A DNA stretch of 64,000 bases from Alloboseaceae bacterium BT-24-1 (GTDB lineage Bacteria; Pseudomonadota; Alphaproteobacteria; Rhizobiales; Beijerinckiaceae), in assembly GCA_025846845.1 (NCBI GenBank), contig JAOYTL010000014.1, forward strand, positions 1 through 64,000, read 5' to 3'. The position numbers were made by a program, and so were the translations under genes. The notes beneath the pieces are model-generated. The model did not search any database. It worked only from the letters and a program-made list of their open reading frames with translations, and was not told where the DNA came from. Positions 17,570 to 25,387 of this stretch are shown piece by piece; position 1 is the stretch's first letter; every line of letters starts with the position of its first letter.

Positions 17570-18256
17570 TCAGGTCATCGCGGGCTCGTTTGCTTCCTCT
17601 ACGGCCTCAGTAACGGGAACAGATTGGAACTGCTCCACTAGAAGTCGTTCGACAAAGGCCTTCATTGGCCCAAGGTCAACCTCTCCCGTCTCGGCAAAAG
17701 TTTTATCAGCGGCTCCCAGGGCCGCTTCGAAATCTGGCTTGTTGGTCATTATGAGGTCGATGACCGTCATTTGCCCCGGCAACATGAAGCCCAATTTCAA
17801 GCACATGCAGGAATAGGCGAAAGCGCGGGCGGCGCGGCCATTTCCGTTTTTAAAGGGGTGAATCCAGTTTATTTTCCAAAGTGTAAATGCTGCAACGGTG
17901 ACTACGTCTGCCTGCGGCCACATCGCGGTTAGTTCGGCCTCGAACTCAGCCATATGTTTCGGGACTTCGGACCAGGTCGGGGGATTGTACACGACCGTAC
18001 CGTCAGCTTTCCCGATATGAACCTCGCTCTCGCGAAACTCGCCCGGCTTCTCAAGCAGGAAAAGGGTTCCGGTGTGATGTAGGGCCTTCAACGCTGCGAC
18101 AGTGGGACATGCAGGGCATCCCGTTGCTTCAATGCCAAATTTCCCCGACAAGAGGCGAAATAGGCCCTCAATTACATTGACTTGATTTGTGTAGTTGAGA
18201 ATCTCGATGTGATGGGCATCGGGGCCATTGATCAACTCCCAGTTGCCATCGAACAT
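17570..18256 (-). CDS. Fic-domain protein (probable AMP-transferase toxin or effector)
   Basis: 228 residues dominated by a Fic fold. The active-site motif reads HPFKNGNGRAAR, with catalytic His133 and the GNGR loop intact; Asn137 stands where most Fic enzymes have Asp or Glu for Mg2+. The flap region is EFRESEVHIGKADGTVVYNPP near 74-93. A QVNVIEG segment near 25-31 loosely resembles the inhibitory (S/T)xxxE(G/N) helix but lacks the Ser/Thr. Known Fic enzymes transfer AMP to hydroxyl groups of proteins; the target here is unknown. GC content is visibly lower than in neighbours. A small gene lies upstream on the same strand beyond a hairpin at 18271-18298. The start ATG 18256 follows a GGGG stretch. 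Confidence 0.87.
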   Translation of the reverse strand: MFDGNWELINGPDAHHIEILNYTNQVNVIEGLFRLLSGKFGIEATGCPACPTVAALKALHHTGTLFLLEKPGEFRESEVHIGKADGTVVYNPPTWSEVPKHMAEFEAELTAMWPQADVVTVAAFTLWKINWIHPFKNGNGRAARAFAYSCMCLKLGFMLPGQMTVIDLIMTNKPDFEAALGAADKTFAETGEVDLGPMKAFVERLLVEQFQSVPVTEAVEEANEPAMT

Positions 18257-18270
18257 TGGTGCCCCATAAC

Positions 18271-18298
18271 AAAAAGGGCTTAGCGCCGGCTAAGCCCT
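18271..18298 (-). terminator. intrinsic terminator-like hairpin just upstream of fic
   Basis: On the minus strand, AAGGGCTTAGC pairs with GCTAAGCCCTT around a short loop and runs directly into TTTTTG. It lies after the 70-residue gene and about 14 bases before the fic start codon, so transcription from the small gene should largely stop before fic. Confidence 0.75.
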
Positions 18299-18327
18299 TC
18301 GTGGGTAACACTTTAAAAGTGAAGGAA

Positions 18328-18540
18328 TCAATCCTTGCGTGTCACAACCGTCTCGTGTCCCTCGATTTGATCGAGCGCAGACTCGACTTCCTCGCGGGTG
18401 AGAGATGAACCCTTATCCTTCAATCCCATGATCAGGCTCACCCGCTGCGCACGGCGCTCCGAGGGTGTCATACGATGCTCGCGAGCGCGAGCAATAAGCT
18501 CCGACAGCGACAGTGCCGGCGATGCGACCGCTGCTGACAT
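18328..18540 (-). CDS. small protein upstream of fic, possible antitoxin
   Basis: 70 residues, hydrophilic and mostly helical, with a central MTPSERRAQRVSLIMG segment; from memory, small proteins with TPxERRAQRxSfayGN segments often accompany Fic genes in Hyphomicrobiales. I see no exact (S/T)xxxE(G/N) inhibitory motif of the VbhA/FicA antitoxins, so the antitoxin role rests on position only. A strong ribosome site (GGAGG) precedes ATG 18540. Between it and fic is a terminator-like hairpin. Confidence 0.65.
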   Translation of the reverse strand: MSAAVASPALSLSELIARAREHRMTPSERRAQRVSLIMGLKDKGSSLTREEVESALDQIEGHETVVTRKD

Positions 18541-18838
18541 TCCCGCCTCCTGATTCTGCCCTGCTCATTATCCGCAACGGTGGCTTAACCGTCGCTTAAC
18601 ATTCTTGGGAACGCGTCCGAACTGGAGCATGTTCCTATCTGAGCGCAACTGCAAGGCGATTGTCGCGCCATGCGTAGCGATTCAGTGAGCATGTAATTGC
18701 AGAACGATGTGTTCGCAATCACTCAAAATGCACGAGCAAGTTTGCTCATATCACATGGCAAGCCGACTGCTGTCAGCACGTTGCAAATCTGAGGGATGAA
18801 CGGGCAACACGAATTGCAGGTATTTGAAAAGGCTTGGA
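18541..18838. other. AT-richer gene-free stretch between the fic module and rsmD
   Basis: About 300 bases without a credible gene. Lower GC than surrounding DNA. It contains the perfect small inverted repeat GAGCAAGTTTGCTC (near 18733-18746) and presumably the promoter of the 70-residue gene at its left end. No tRNA, att-like direct repeat or transposase remnant was recognised. Confidence 0.5.
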
Positions 18839-19399
18839 TCACACCACCCGCAAAAACCGCACCTGCGTCTCACCATAATCCCGCCGGTCGAGCTCCTCGA
18901 AGCCTTCGGGCAGTGCGATCTCAACGTCCGCAGCTTCCTCCAGCACGATCAGCGCATCCTTCGCCAGCCAGCTGCCTTCGCGCGCCGAGGCGAGGGCCTT
19001 CTCGCCCAGCCCCTTGCGATAGGGCGGGTCGCAGAAGACGAGGTCGAACGGCGCCATGCCGGTGATCGGGCCGAGCTTGGTCGCGTCGCGGCGGAAGATG
19101 CGGCTATAGCCGGCGAGCCCGAGCGCCATCTGGTTCTCGCGGATCAGCCCGCGCGCCTCGGCCCCGTCATCGACCAGCAGCGCGAAGGCGGCGCCGCGCG
19201 AGAGCGCCTCGAACGCCATCGCGCCGGTGCCGGCAAAGAGGTCGAGCACGCGCGCCCCGTCCGCCGCATCGCCATGGCCATGCGCCAGCACGTTGAACAG
19301 CGATTCCCGCAGGCGGTCCGAGGTCGGCCTGATCGCGCCGATCCCCGGTTTCGGGCTGACGAGTGGCCGGCCGCCGAAGCGCCCTCCGACGATGCGCAT
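18839..19399 (-). CDS. rsmD: 16S rRNA (guanine(966)-N2)-methyltransferase
   Basis: 186 residues, the usual RsmD length. It methylates G966 of 16S rRNA in the assembling 30S subunit. Seen: the start MRIVGGRFGGRPLVSPKP, the SAM-binding VLDLFAGTGAMAFEALSRGA near 50-69 and the catalytic FCDPPYRKG near 125-133. Located directly downstream of the rluB-type gene on the same strand, separated by a palindromic repeat; this pair is commonly co-located. Confidence 0.94.
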   Translation of the reverse strand: MRIVGGRFGGRPLVSPKPGIGAIRPTSDRLRESLFNVLAHGHGDAADGARVLDLFAGTGAMAFEALSRGAAFALLVDDGAEARGLIRENQMALGLAGYSRIFRRDATKLGPITGMAPFDLVFCDPPYRKGLGEKALASAREGSWLAKDALIVLEEAADVEIALPEGFEELDRRDYGETQVRFLRVV

Positions 19400-19419
19400 C
19401 AGGCGGTCTCTTGCATTGT

Positions 19420-19468
19420 GGGCATGATGTAACCCGAAAACCGGGTCCCACTTTTCGGCATCATGCCC
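19420..19468. repeat. intergenic palindrome, type C
   Basis: GGGCATGATG and CATCATGCCC are perfect 10-base inverted arms; inside, CGAAAA and TTTTCG pair again around CCGGGTCCCAC. It resembles a dispersed palindrome I recall from Hyphomicrobiales genomes (GGGCATGAT... CCGAAAAGTGGG...). It starts 3 bases beyond the rluB-type stop and could protect or end that transcript. Confidence 0.7.
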
Positions 19469-19471
19469 GCC

Positions 19472-21814
19472 TCAGCCGCGGCGGTCACGCCCGCCACCTG
19501 AGCGCGGCGGGCCGGACCGCGGCGGGCCGGAGCGGGGCGGGCGCTTGTCGCCGCCGGGGCGCGGGCCGCCGCGTCCGCCGGGCCGATCGCCACCAGGCCG
19601 GTCGCCGGTCGGCTTGTCGCGGAACTGACGAGCAGGGCGCTCGCCCGCGCCGGAGCTAGGCGGGCGCTCGCCAGCACCGCCGCTAGGCGGGCGCTTGCCG
19701 CGTGGCGGCTTGTCGGCCCAGTCGCCGCTGCTACGCCAGGGCGACTCGCCGCCACGATCGCGGCCGAAGCTCTCCTCAGGCGGTGCCCGCTCCGGGCGCT
19801 CGCTGCGTGGCGCCCGCGCCGGCCGTTCGGCCCGCGGCTCGTCGCTAGGCTTGGCGCTGATGCGCTCGACCTTGACGCGCCGCCCCTTCGGATCGGCGAT
19901 CGCCTTGTCACGCACGCGCTTGACCGTGCCTGTCGCCTCGCGCGCCTGCCGCTCCTCCTTCGGGTCGAGGCCGCGCCGCGGTGCCGCCTTGCGCTCGCGC
20001 TGCGGCTCGGCCTCGGCATCGCGCCAGACGCCGCGCGTCCACGGCTTGTCGCCGCGCAGCGGGCGGGCCTCCTCGGCCTGCTCCTCGCGCGGACGGCGGC
20101 GCGGCCGGTCGTCGCCGGCGGGCGCGGGCCTGCTGCGTGCGGGCCTTTCATCCGATCGGACCTCGTCGCGCCGCGGCGAGTCGAAATCGACGCCGGCCTT
20201 GGCCATCAGCTCGGTGCCGAGCTGGTCCTTGAGCACCTTGGAGCGAACCTCTTCGGCCTCGCCTTCCGGCAGGTCGCCGAGCTGGAACGGCCCGAACGAG
20301 ACCCGGATCAGGCGGTTCACCTGCAGGCCGAGATGCTCGAGCACCGTCTTGACCTCGCGGTTCTTGCCTTCGCGCAGGTCGACGGTCAGCCAGGTGTTCG
20401 AACCCTGCTCGCGCTCGAACTGGGCGATGACCGGGCCATACTGGACGCCGTCGATGGTGACGCCGCCCTTCAGCGTATCGAGCTGGCCCTGGTTCACCTG
20501 CCCGAAGGCGCGCACGCGATAGCGCCTGAGCCAGCCGGTCTCGGGCAGCTCCAGCATCCGCGCCAGCCCGCCATCATTGGTCAGCAGCAGCAGGCCTTCG
20601 GTGTTGATGTCGAGCCGGCCGACCGAGAGCACGCGCGGCAGATCCTCCGGCAGGGCGTCGAACACGGTCGGTCGCCCCTCCGGATCATGGTTGGTCGTCA
20701 CCAGGCCGCGCGGCTTGTGGTAGAACCAGAGCCGCGTGCGCTCGCGCGCCGGCAAGGGCTCGCCGTCTACGAGCACGACATCGTTCGGGCCGACATCGAG
20801 CGCCGGGCTCTCGATCACCTTGCCGTTGACGCTGACGCGGCCTTCCGCGATCAGCGCCTCGCTGTCGCGGCGCGAGGCGACGCCGGCGCGCGCCATCACC
20901 TTGGCGATACGCTCCGGCTCCTGCGGCGCGGCCGGAACCGAGACGGCCTCGGCGATCTCGGCGGCGTTGCGATGCGCCCGGTCGGGGCGAGTGCGGGTCG
21001 GATTGCTGCCGCGCGGCGCGTCGAAGCGCTTGGCGCCGAAGCTGCGGCCTTCGCCGCGATCGTCGCGACGTGGCGGCCGGGCAGCGCGCGGGCCGTCGCT
21101 GCTAGGCTCGCGGAAGGGACGCTCGCTGCGGCCAGGTTGATCGCTGCGGGCCCGCGGCGGCCGGCGCTCCTCGCCGTCACGCGGGCGGAACGACCGCTCG
21201 CCACCTTCGCGCGGCGGGCGCGACGGTGCGCCATCACGGGAAGGGCGCCCGAACCCACCGGGCCTGTCGCCGCCAGCCCTGTCGCCACGTGGCCGGTCAC
21301 CATCGCGCGGCGGTCGGCTGCTGCGGCGCTCGTCACTGGCGCGGTCGCGGAATGGCCGCTCGCCGCCCTCGCGCGGTGGGCGCGACGGTGCGCCGTCGCG
21401 GGAAGGACGCCCGAATCCGCCGGGCCTGTCGCCAGCAGTCCTGTCGCGGCTTGGCCGTTCGCCTTCGCGAGGCGGACGGCTGGTACGGCGTTCGTCACCG
21501 CCACGGTCGCGGAATGGCCGTTCACCACCCTCGCGTGATGGCCGCTCGCCGCTCGGGCGCTCGCGGAACGGCTTCTTCTCGAAGCGCTGCGCCGGGCGCT
21601 CGCCTTCGCTGCGGCGACGCTCGGCACCTTCGGCAGGCGCGCGCCGGGGCCGTTCCTCGCCTTCGCGCGAGCGGAAGGGGGGCTTCCCGCCGCGTCCGGG
21701 CGGCCTGCCGCCAGGCCCGCCACGTCCGGGGCCGCCATCGCGCCCGCCGCCACGGCCGCCGGTTCCGCCGCCCTTGCGCGGGCCTCGGCTTTTCTGATTG
21801 TTATCGTCGCTCAT
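19472..21814 (-). CDS. RluB/RsuA-type pseudouridine synthase with long Arg/Gly/Pro-rich arms
   Basis: 780 residues, about three times the catalytic core. Core: S4 RNA-binding domain near 298-345 (RIAKVMARAGVASRRDSE) and pseudouridine synthase near 355-530, with catalytic Asp in GRLDINTEGLLLLTNDG near residue 401 and the GKNREVKTVLEHLG motif. It isomerises a uridine of 23S rRNA, probably U2605-equivalent (inference from RluB similarity). Residues 1-295 and about 545-780 are disordered, rich in Arg, Gly, Pro, Asp and Ser. Residues 101-154 and 155-208 are near-identical 54-residue repeats. ATG 21814 (MSDDNNQKSRGPRKGG) is chosen; an upstream in-frame extension overlaps tadA and looks unnatural. 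Confidence 0.88.
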   Translation of the reverse strand: MSDDNNQKSRGPRKGGGTGGRGGGRDGGPGRGGPGGRPPGRGGKPPFRSREGEERPRRAPAEGAERRRSEGERPAQRFEKKPFRERPSGERPSREGGERPFRDRGGDERRTSRPPREGERPSRDRTAGDRPGGFGRPSRDGAPSRPPREGGERPFRDRASDERRSSRPPRDGDRPRGDRAGGDRPGGFGRPSRDGAPSRPPREGGERSFRPRDGEERRPPRARSDQPGRSERPFREPSSDGPRAARPPRRDDRGEGRSFGAKRFDAPRGSNPTRTRPDRAHRNAAEIAEAVSVPAAPQEPERIAKVMARAGVASRRDSEALIAEGRVSVNGKVIESPALDVGPNDVVLVDGEPLPARERTRLWFYHKPRGLVTTNHDPEGRPTVFDALPEDLPRVLSVGRLDINTEGLLLLTNDGGLARMLELPETGWLRRYRVRAFGQVNQGQLDTLKGGVTIDGVQYGPVIAQFEREQGSNTWLTVDLREGKNREVKTVLEHLGLQVNRLIRVSFGPFQLGDLPEGEAEEVRSKVLKDQLGTELMAKAGVDFDSPRRDEVRSDERPARSRPAPAGDDRPRRRPREEQAEEARPLRGDKPWTRGVWRDAEAEPQRERKAAPRRGLDPKEERQAREATGTVKRVRDKAIADPKGRRVKVERISAKPSDEPRAERPARAPRSERPERAPPEESFGRDRGGESPWRSSGDWADKPPRGKRPPSGGAGERPPSSGAGERPARQFRDKPTGDRPGGDRPGGRGGPRPGGDKRPPRSGPPRSGPPRSGGGRDRRG
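21191..21514. repeat. 162-bp tandem duplication within the rluB-type gene
   Basis: Two adjacent 162-base units encode 54-residue repeats, each ending in RPGGFGRPSRDGAPSRPPRE followed by GGER. The second unit differs at a few codons (GG to AS, T to S, EGE to DGD). Shorter GERP-containing units flank them. This is a coding tandem repeat, a place where length may vary between strains. Confidence 0.85.
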
Positions 21815-21947
21815 GGTGGCTCCTGAAGCCGGATCATCGCGGACCGGGTTGCGAAGCGATCCGGGACGGCAGCGGCTTTTGAATCTGGTATTAGCCGGCG
21901 CTTGTAGCAGGCGCTTTCGCGCGCTGCGACGGCAAAGATGGGGTTTT

Positions 21948-22415
21948 ATGGGATCGATCGACGCAAAGCGAGCCGAGGCGGCTCCGATGGTGCTGGCGCT
22001 GGCAGAGGCGCGCGCCGCGGCGGAGCGTGGCGAGGTGCCGGTCGGCGCCGTGATCGTCCGTGACGGCCAGGTGCTCGCCAGCGCCGGCAACCGCACGCTC
22101 GAGCTGAAGGACCCGACCGCCCATGCCGAGACATTGGCGATCCGGCTGGCCTGCGAAGCCATCCAGTCGGAGCGGCTGATCGATTGCGATCTCTATGTCA
22201 CGCTCGAACCCTGCCCGATGTGCGCCGCGGCGATCTCCTTCGCCCGGATCAGGCGGCTCTATTTCGGCGCGCCCGACCCGAAGGGCGGGGCGGTCGAGAA
22301 CGGCGTCAGGCTCTATCACAGCCCGAGCTGCCACCATGCGCCGGAGGTCTATGGCGGCCTGAGCGAGCGCGAGGCGGCGGAGCTGCTGCGCGATTTCTTC
22401 CGGGAGCGGCGCTGA
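21948..22415 (+). CDS. tadA: tRNA-specific adenosine deaminase
   Basis: 155 residues. It deaminates A34 of tRNA-Arg(ACG) to inosine. Zinc and catalytic motifs: TAHAETLAI with the His and proton-shuttling Glu near 54-56, and EPCPMCAAAI near 84-93. ATG 21948 is chosen because upstream residues do not belong to the family. It is divergent from the rluB-type gene, with about 130 bases between starts, and its TGA overlaps the ATG of the next gene. Confidence 0.95.
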   Translation: MGSIDAKRAEAAPMVLALAEARAAAERGEVPVGAVIVRDGQVLASAGNRTLELKDPTAHAETLAIRLACEAIQSERLIDCDLYVTLEPCPMCAAAISFARIRRLYFGAPDPKGGAVENGVRLYHSPSCHHAPEVYGGLSEREAAELLRDFFRERR

Positions 22416-22918
22416 TGGACAACGCTATCCGAGCCGCGAAGCTGGCCGATGCGCAGGCCATCGCCGCGCTCAACCGCGCCGCCTTCGGCGGCGAGGACGA
22501 GGTCGGCATCGTCGAGCGCTTGCGCCGCGACGGCCTCGTCGCCGTCGAACTCATCGCAGAGCGGGACGGCGCGCTCATCGGACATATCCTGTTGAGCTGG
22601 CTGCCGACGATGATGGACGGCCGCGCCGTGAAGGCCTTGGCCCTGGCGCCGATGGCCGTCCAGCCGGGACTGCAGAAGCGGGGTATCGGCGGCCGGTTGA
22701 TCGTGGCGGCGCTGGACGAGGCGAAAGCGGCCGGAGCCGAGGCCGTGATCGTGCTCGGCCATCCCGGCTATTACCCGCGCTTTGGCTTCTCGGCGGTGCT
22801 GGCGCGGAACCTGGCCTCGCCCTTCTCCGGTGAGGCCTTCATGGCGCTGGAACTCGTGCCCGGAGCCCTGGCGGGGCAGCACGGCTCGGTCAGCTATCCG
22901 GCAGCGTTCGGGCTGTAG
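22415..22918 (+). CDS. GNAT-family N-acetyltransferase
   Basis: 167 residues. The acetyl-CoA pyrophosphate loop is QKRGIGGRLIVAALDEA near 85-101, preceded by the LAPMAVQP strand; VIVLGHPGYYPRFGFS is typical of the YhbS-like subgroup. The substrate is unknown. The start codon overlaps the tadA stop (TGATG), so the two are translationally coupled. Confidence 0.85.
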   Translation: MDNAIRAAKLADAQAIAALNRAAFGGEDEVGIVERLRRDGLVAVELIAERDGALIGHILLSWLPTMMDGRAVKALALAPMAVQPGLQKRGIGGRLIVAALDEAKAAGAEAVIVLGHPGYYPRFGFSAVLARNLASPFSGEAFMALELVPGALAGQHGSVSYPAAFGL

Positions 22919-23313
22919 CCGCCCCGTTTCAAAGCCAATTCGCCGATCGGCTGTCGACCTCGTCGGCGCATCGAGCGCTAAGGTGGCGCGGCGTAAAGTG
23001 CGCAGGCCTAGCTGGTGTGCGAATTCTTCGAGGAACTGCCTTGTCACTTGGAATGAAGGTAATTACCGCAGAATCAGCGTATATCAAGGTTGTAACAAAA
23101 TATAAGATAGGTCTCTTGTATCTGAGGTGGTGCTAGTTCGATCGACCTACCCCTGATGGGTAAGGAGACGCAGAGTTGATCGGTTTTGACGTTGCTGGCG
23201 CAATTTGCCATGTTTTGGCCTTGTATCGCCCGTAGGTCGCCGCTGCACTGCTCAGCCAGACCAAGGAATGGTGGCTTGAGCCTTCCATTCCCCAAAGTCG
23301 GTAAATCTCCATT
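22919..23313. other. 395-base gene-free region with AT-rich promoter-like centre
   Basis: No credible coding frame. The middle (about 23040-23115) is unusually AT-rich for this genome (GTATATCAAGGTTGTAACAA) and is a plausible promoter zone for the downstream secreted peptidase. A dyad TACCC-CTGAT-GGGTA lies near 23147-23161, and a strong leader hairpin at 23265-23291. Confidence 0.5.
23265..23291 (+). promoter_or_regulatory. leader hairpin before the M15-like gene
   Basis: GGAATGG and CCATTCC pair, with an inner GGC/GCC pair around a TTGA loop. It ends 22 bases before the ATG at 23314, with no T-run. It could shape the untranslated leader; evidence is structural only. Confidence 0.35.
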
Positions 23314-23739
23314 ATGCGTAAAGTTGCGTTGGCTGCGCTGTCCGCGGCCTGTTGGTCCGTGTCCCCCTCCTTCGCCGCCGATACCCATCTCGCGAAGATC
23401 TCGTTTCAGCCGCAAGTGAAAGGGCTCGGCTGCCTCAAGCCGGAAACTCTCGGCATGATCAAGGAACTCACCGCCAAGATCGGCCCGATCCAGATCACCT
23501 CGACCTGCGGCGGCCGCCACGCCCGCAACTCCCAGCACTATCGCGGCAACGCCATCGATTTCCGCCCGCTCGCGACCTCACCCCGCAATGCCGCGGCGGC
23601 CGCCAAGGCGATCGAGAGCGTCGGCGGCGTCGGCTCCTATTCGAACGGCCTCGTCCATGTCGATGTCGGCGATCGCGAGATCGCCTGGTACGGCAAGAAG
23701 CGCAGCCGCCGACTGGCTTATGCCGGGCGTGCGCGCTAG
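23314..23739 (+). CDS. secreted M15/YcbK-like peptidase domain protein
   Basis: 141 residues with a signal peptide (MRKVALAALSAACWSVSPSFAAD, cleavage near 22). The M15 zinc signature SxHxxGxAxD is present as SQHYRGNAID (His75, Asp82), and the third ligand region is HVDVG (His115, Asp117). Related proteins are murein DD- or LD-carboxypeptidases or DUF882 proteins, so cell-wall cleavage in the periplasm is likely. The four N-terminal-half Cys/Gly pairs (GLGC, STCGG) could form a disulfide. Confidence 0.82.
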   Translation: MRKVALAALSAACWSVSPSFAADTHLAKISFQPQVKGLGCLKPETLGMIKELTAKIGPIQITSTCGGRHARNSQHYRGNAIDFRPLATSPRNAAAAAKAIESVGGVGSYSNGLVHVDVGDREIAWYGKKRSRRLAYAGRAR

Positions 23740-23740
23740 C

Positions 23741-24481
23741 TCAGAGCCAAGCCCGGGCGACCAGATAGCCGCCCAGCGCGAGTAGGCCTGCGAAGAAGCA
23801 GAGCTTGAAGGTCGCTGCCGAGATGCGCTGCCGGATCGACTGGCCGAACCACATCCCGGCCAGCGCCGGCAGCAGCGCCAAAAGCGAGGCGCCGGCGACC
23901 TTGAGATCGAGCGCGCCGGCCCCAACCAGTCCGAAGGACAGGGCGATCGTCGAGACGATGAAGGAGAGGCCGAGCGCCTGCACCAGCTCGTCCTTGTCGA
24001 AGCCGAGCGCCTGCAGATAGGGCACGGCCGGCAACACGAAGACGCCGGTCGCCGCAGTGGCGGCGCCGGTAATGACGCCGACCAGCGGTCCGAGCCAGAT
24101 CTCGGCGTTGGCAGGCACCCGCAGCTTGGCCGCCTTCAGGCCGACCAGCGCATAGAGCACCAGTGCGATGCCGAGCCAGAGCGTCGCCGAACCGTCCTTG
24201 GCCTTTTCCAAGAGTCCGGCGCCAGCCCAGGTGCCGACGCAGGTGCCGGCCAGCATCGGCCAGAGCCGTAGGGCGATCGCCTTCAGTTTCGGCCCGGTGA
24301 TCTGCCAGCTATTGGTGACGAGGTTGGGGATGACCAGCAGCGCTGCGGCCTGGGCCGGCGCCATCACCACCCCGAGCACGCCGACCGCGATCGTCGGCAG
24401 GCCGAGCCCGATCACGCCCTTGACGAAGCCGGCGAGCACGAAGGTCGCGGCGATGAAGGTGAGGAGCGTCGTCTGATCCAT
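23741..24481 (-). CDS. TSUP (TauE/SafE) family membrane transporter
   Basis: 246 residues with about eight hydrophobic segments arranged in two halves; both halves contain the glycine-rich GxxxGxGLPTI or GxxTGAATAATGVFVLP motifs of this family. Members export sulfite or sulfoacetate, or move other small organic anions, across the inner membrane; which one applies here is unknown. It is divergent from an ArsR-type regulator 156 bases away, which may control it. Confidence 0.85.
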   Translation of the reverse strand: MDQTTLLTFIAATFVLAGFVKGVIGLGLPTIAVGVLGVVMAPAQAAALLVIPNLVTNSWQITGPKLKAIALRLWPMLAGTCVGTWAGAGLLEKAKDGSATLWLGIALVLYALVGLKAAKLRVPANAEIWLGPLVGVITGAATAATGVFVLPAVPYLQALGFDKDELVQALGLSFIVSTIALSFGLVGAGALDLKVAGASLLALLPALAGMWFGQSIRQRISAATFKLCFFAGLLALGGYLVARAWL

Positions 24482-24637
24482 GATCCTGTCGGCCCTGTCG
24501 GTCGATTGCGTTGGATCGCTTGTCGCAGTCCTGACCGCCGCTGTCGCTCGTCGATACTACGGTCCCCGCCGTAGCGTCCTTGCTTGCCTCGGCGGGCGCG
24601 GGCGTCATCATGGCAGCCACACTGGAGGCGTCGAGCC

Positions 24638-25387
24638 ATGGCCATGCACGGACCCTATCTTGCCGAGATCGCCCATCTGATGGGAGATCCGGCCCGCGCC
24701 AACATGCTGCACGCGCTGATGGACGGGCGGGCGCTGACGGCGAAGGAGCTCGCCTTCCTCGCCGGCGTCGCGCCGCAGACCGCGAGCGGCCATCTCGCCA
24801 AGCTGATGCAGGGCGGCCTGCTCGGCGTCGCCATACAGGGCCGCCATCGCTATTACCGGCTGGCCGGGCCGGAGGTCGCTGCGGCGCTCGAAGGGCTGAT
24901 GGTCTTGTCGGGCGGTCAGGCGAACGGGCGGCGGCTGCCGTCGCGGGTCGGCGCCGATCTCGCCCGCGCCCGTACCTGCTACGACCATTTCGCCGGTCGG
25001 CTGGGTATCGCGATCCACGATGCGCTCGTCGCTGGCGGGCATCTCACCGTGGCCGATGGCGGCTATGGGCTGACCCGCTCCGGCGTCGCGCTCTTCGCCG
25101 GGCTCGGGGTCGATCCTGCCACCGCGAGCAAAGGCAAGCGCGCCGCACTTCGTCCCTGTCTCGACTGGAGTGAGCGCCGCCCGCATCTCGCCGGCTCCCT
25201 CGCGGCAGCGCTGGCCTGCCGCTGTTTCGAGGCCGGCTGGGTGCAGCGGATCAGGGACAGCCGCGCCGTGATCCTGACGGAAGAGGGGCGCGCAGCACTG
25301 GAGGCCGGCCTGCCCGGCTTCCGTTGCGACGAGCCGGAGGCGGCCGTCACGCCGCCCGTTCGAGCGCCTCTGACAGTTTCCGCTTGA
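24638..25387 (+). CDS. ArsR-family transcriptional regulator with extended C-terminus
   Basis: 249 residues. The winged helix occupies about 1-85: IAHLMGDPARANMLHALMDG, then LAFLAGVAPQTASGHLAKL as recognition helix and GRHRYYRLAG as wing. The remaining 160 residues (DLARARTCYDHFAGRLG onward) are typical of a long ArsR subgroup; no clear Cys cluster for metals is seen. It probably regulates the divergent TSUP gene (inference). ATG 24638 follows GGAGG; its 3-prime end overlaps the convergent patatin gene by 41 bases. Confidence 0.85.
   Translation: MAMHGPYLAEIAHLMGDPARANMLHALMDGRALTAKELAFLAGVAPQTASGHLAKLMQGGLLGVAIQGRHRYYRLAGPEVAAALEGLMVLSGGQANGRRLPSRVGADLARARTCYDHFAGRLGIAIHDALVAGGHLTVADGGYGLTRSGVALFAGLGVDPATASKGKRAALRPCLDWSERRPHLAGSLAAALACRCFEAGWVQRIRDSRAVILTEEGRAALEAGLPGFRCDEPEAAVTPPVRAPLTVSA

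Noticed and set aside
21191..21514. Possible CRISPR-like array
   Set aside because: The repeats are directly adjacent without unique spacers and encode near-identical 54-residue units in the rluB-type frame.
20333..21882. Plus-strand open frames opposite the rluB-type gene
   Set aside because: They are shadows of the Arg/Gly/Pro repeats; no motifs and repetitive Ala/Arg composition.
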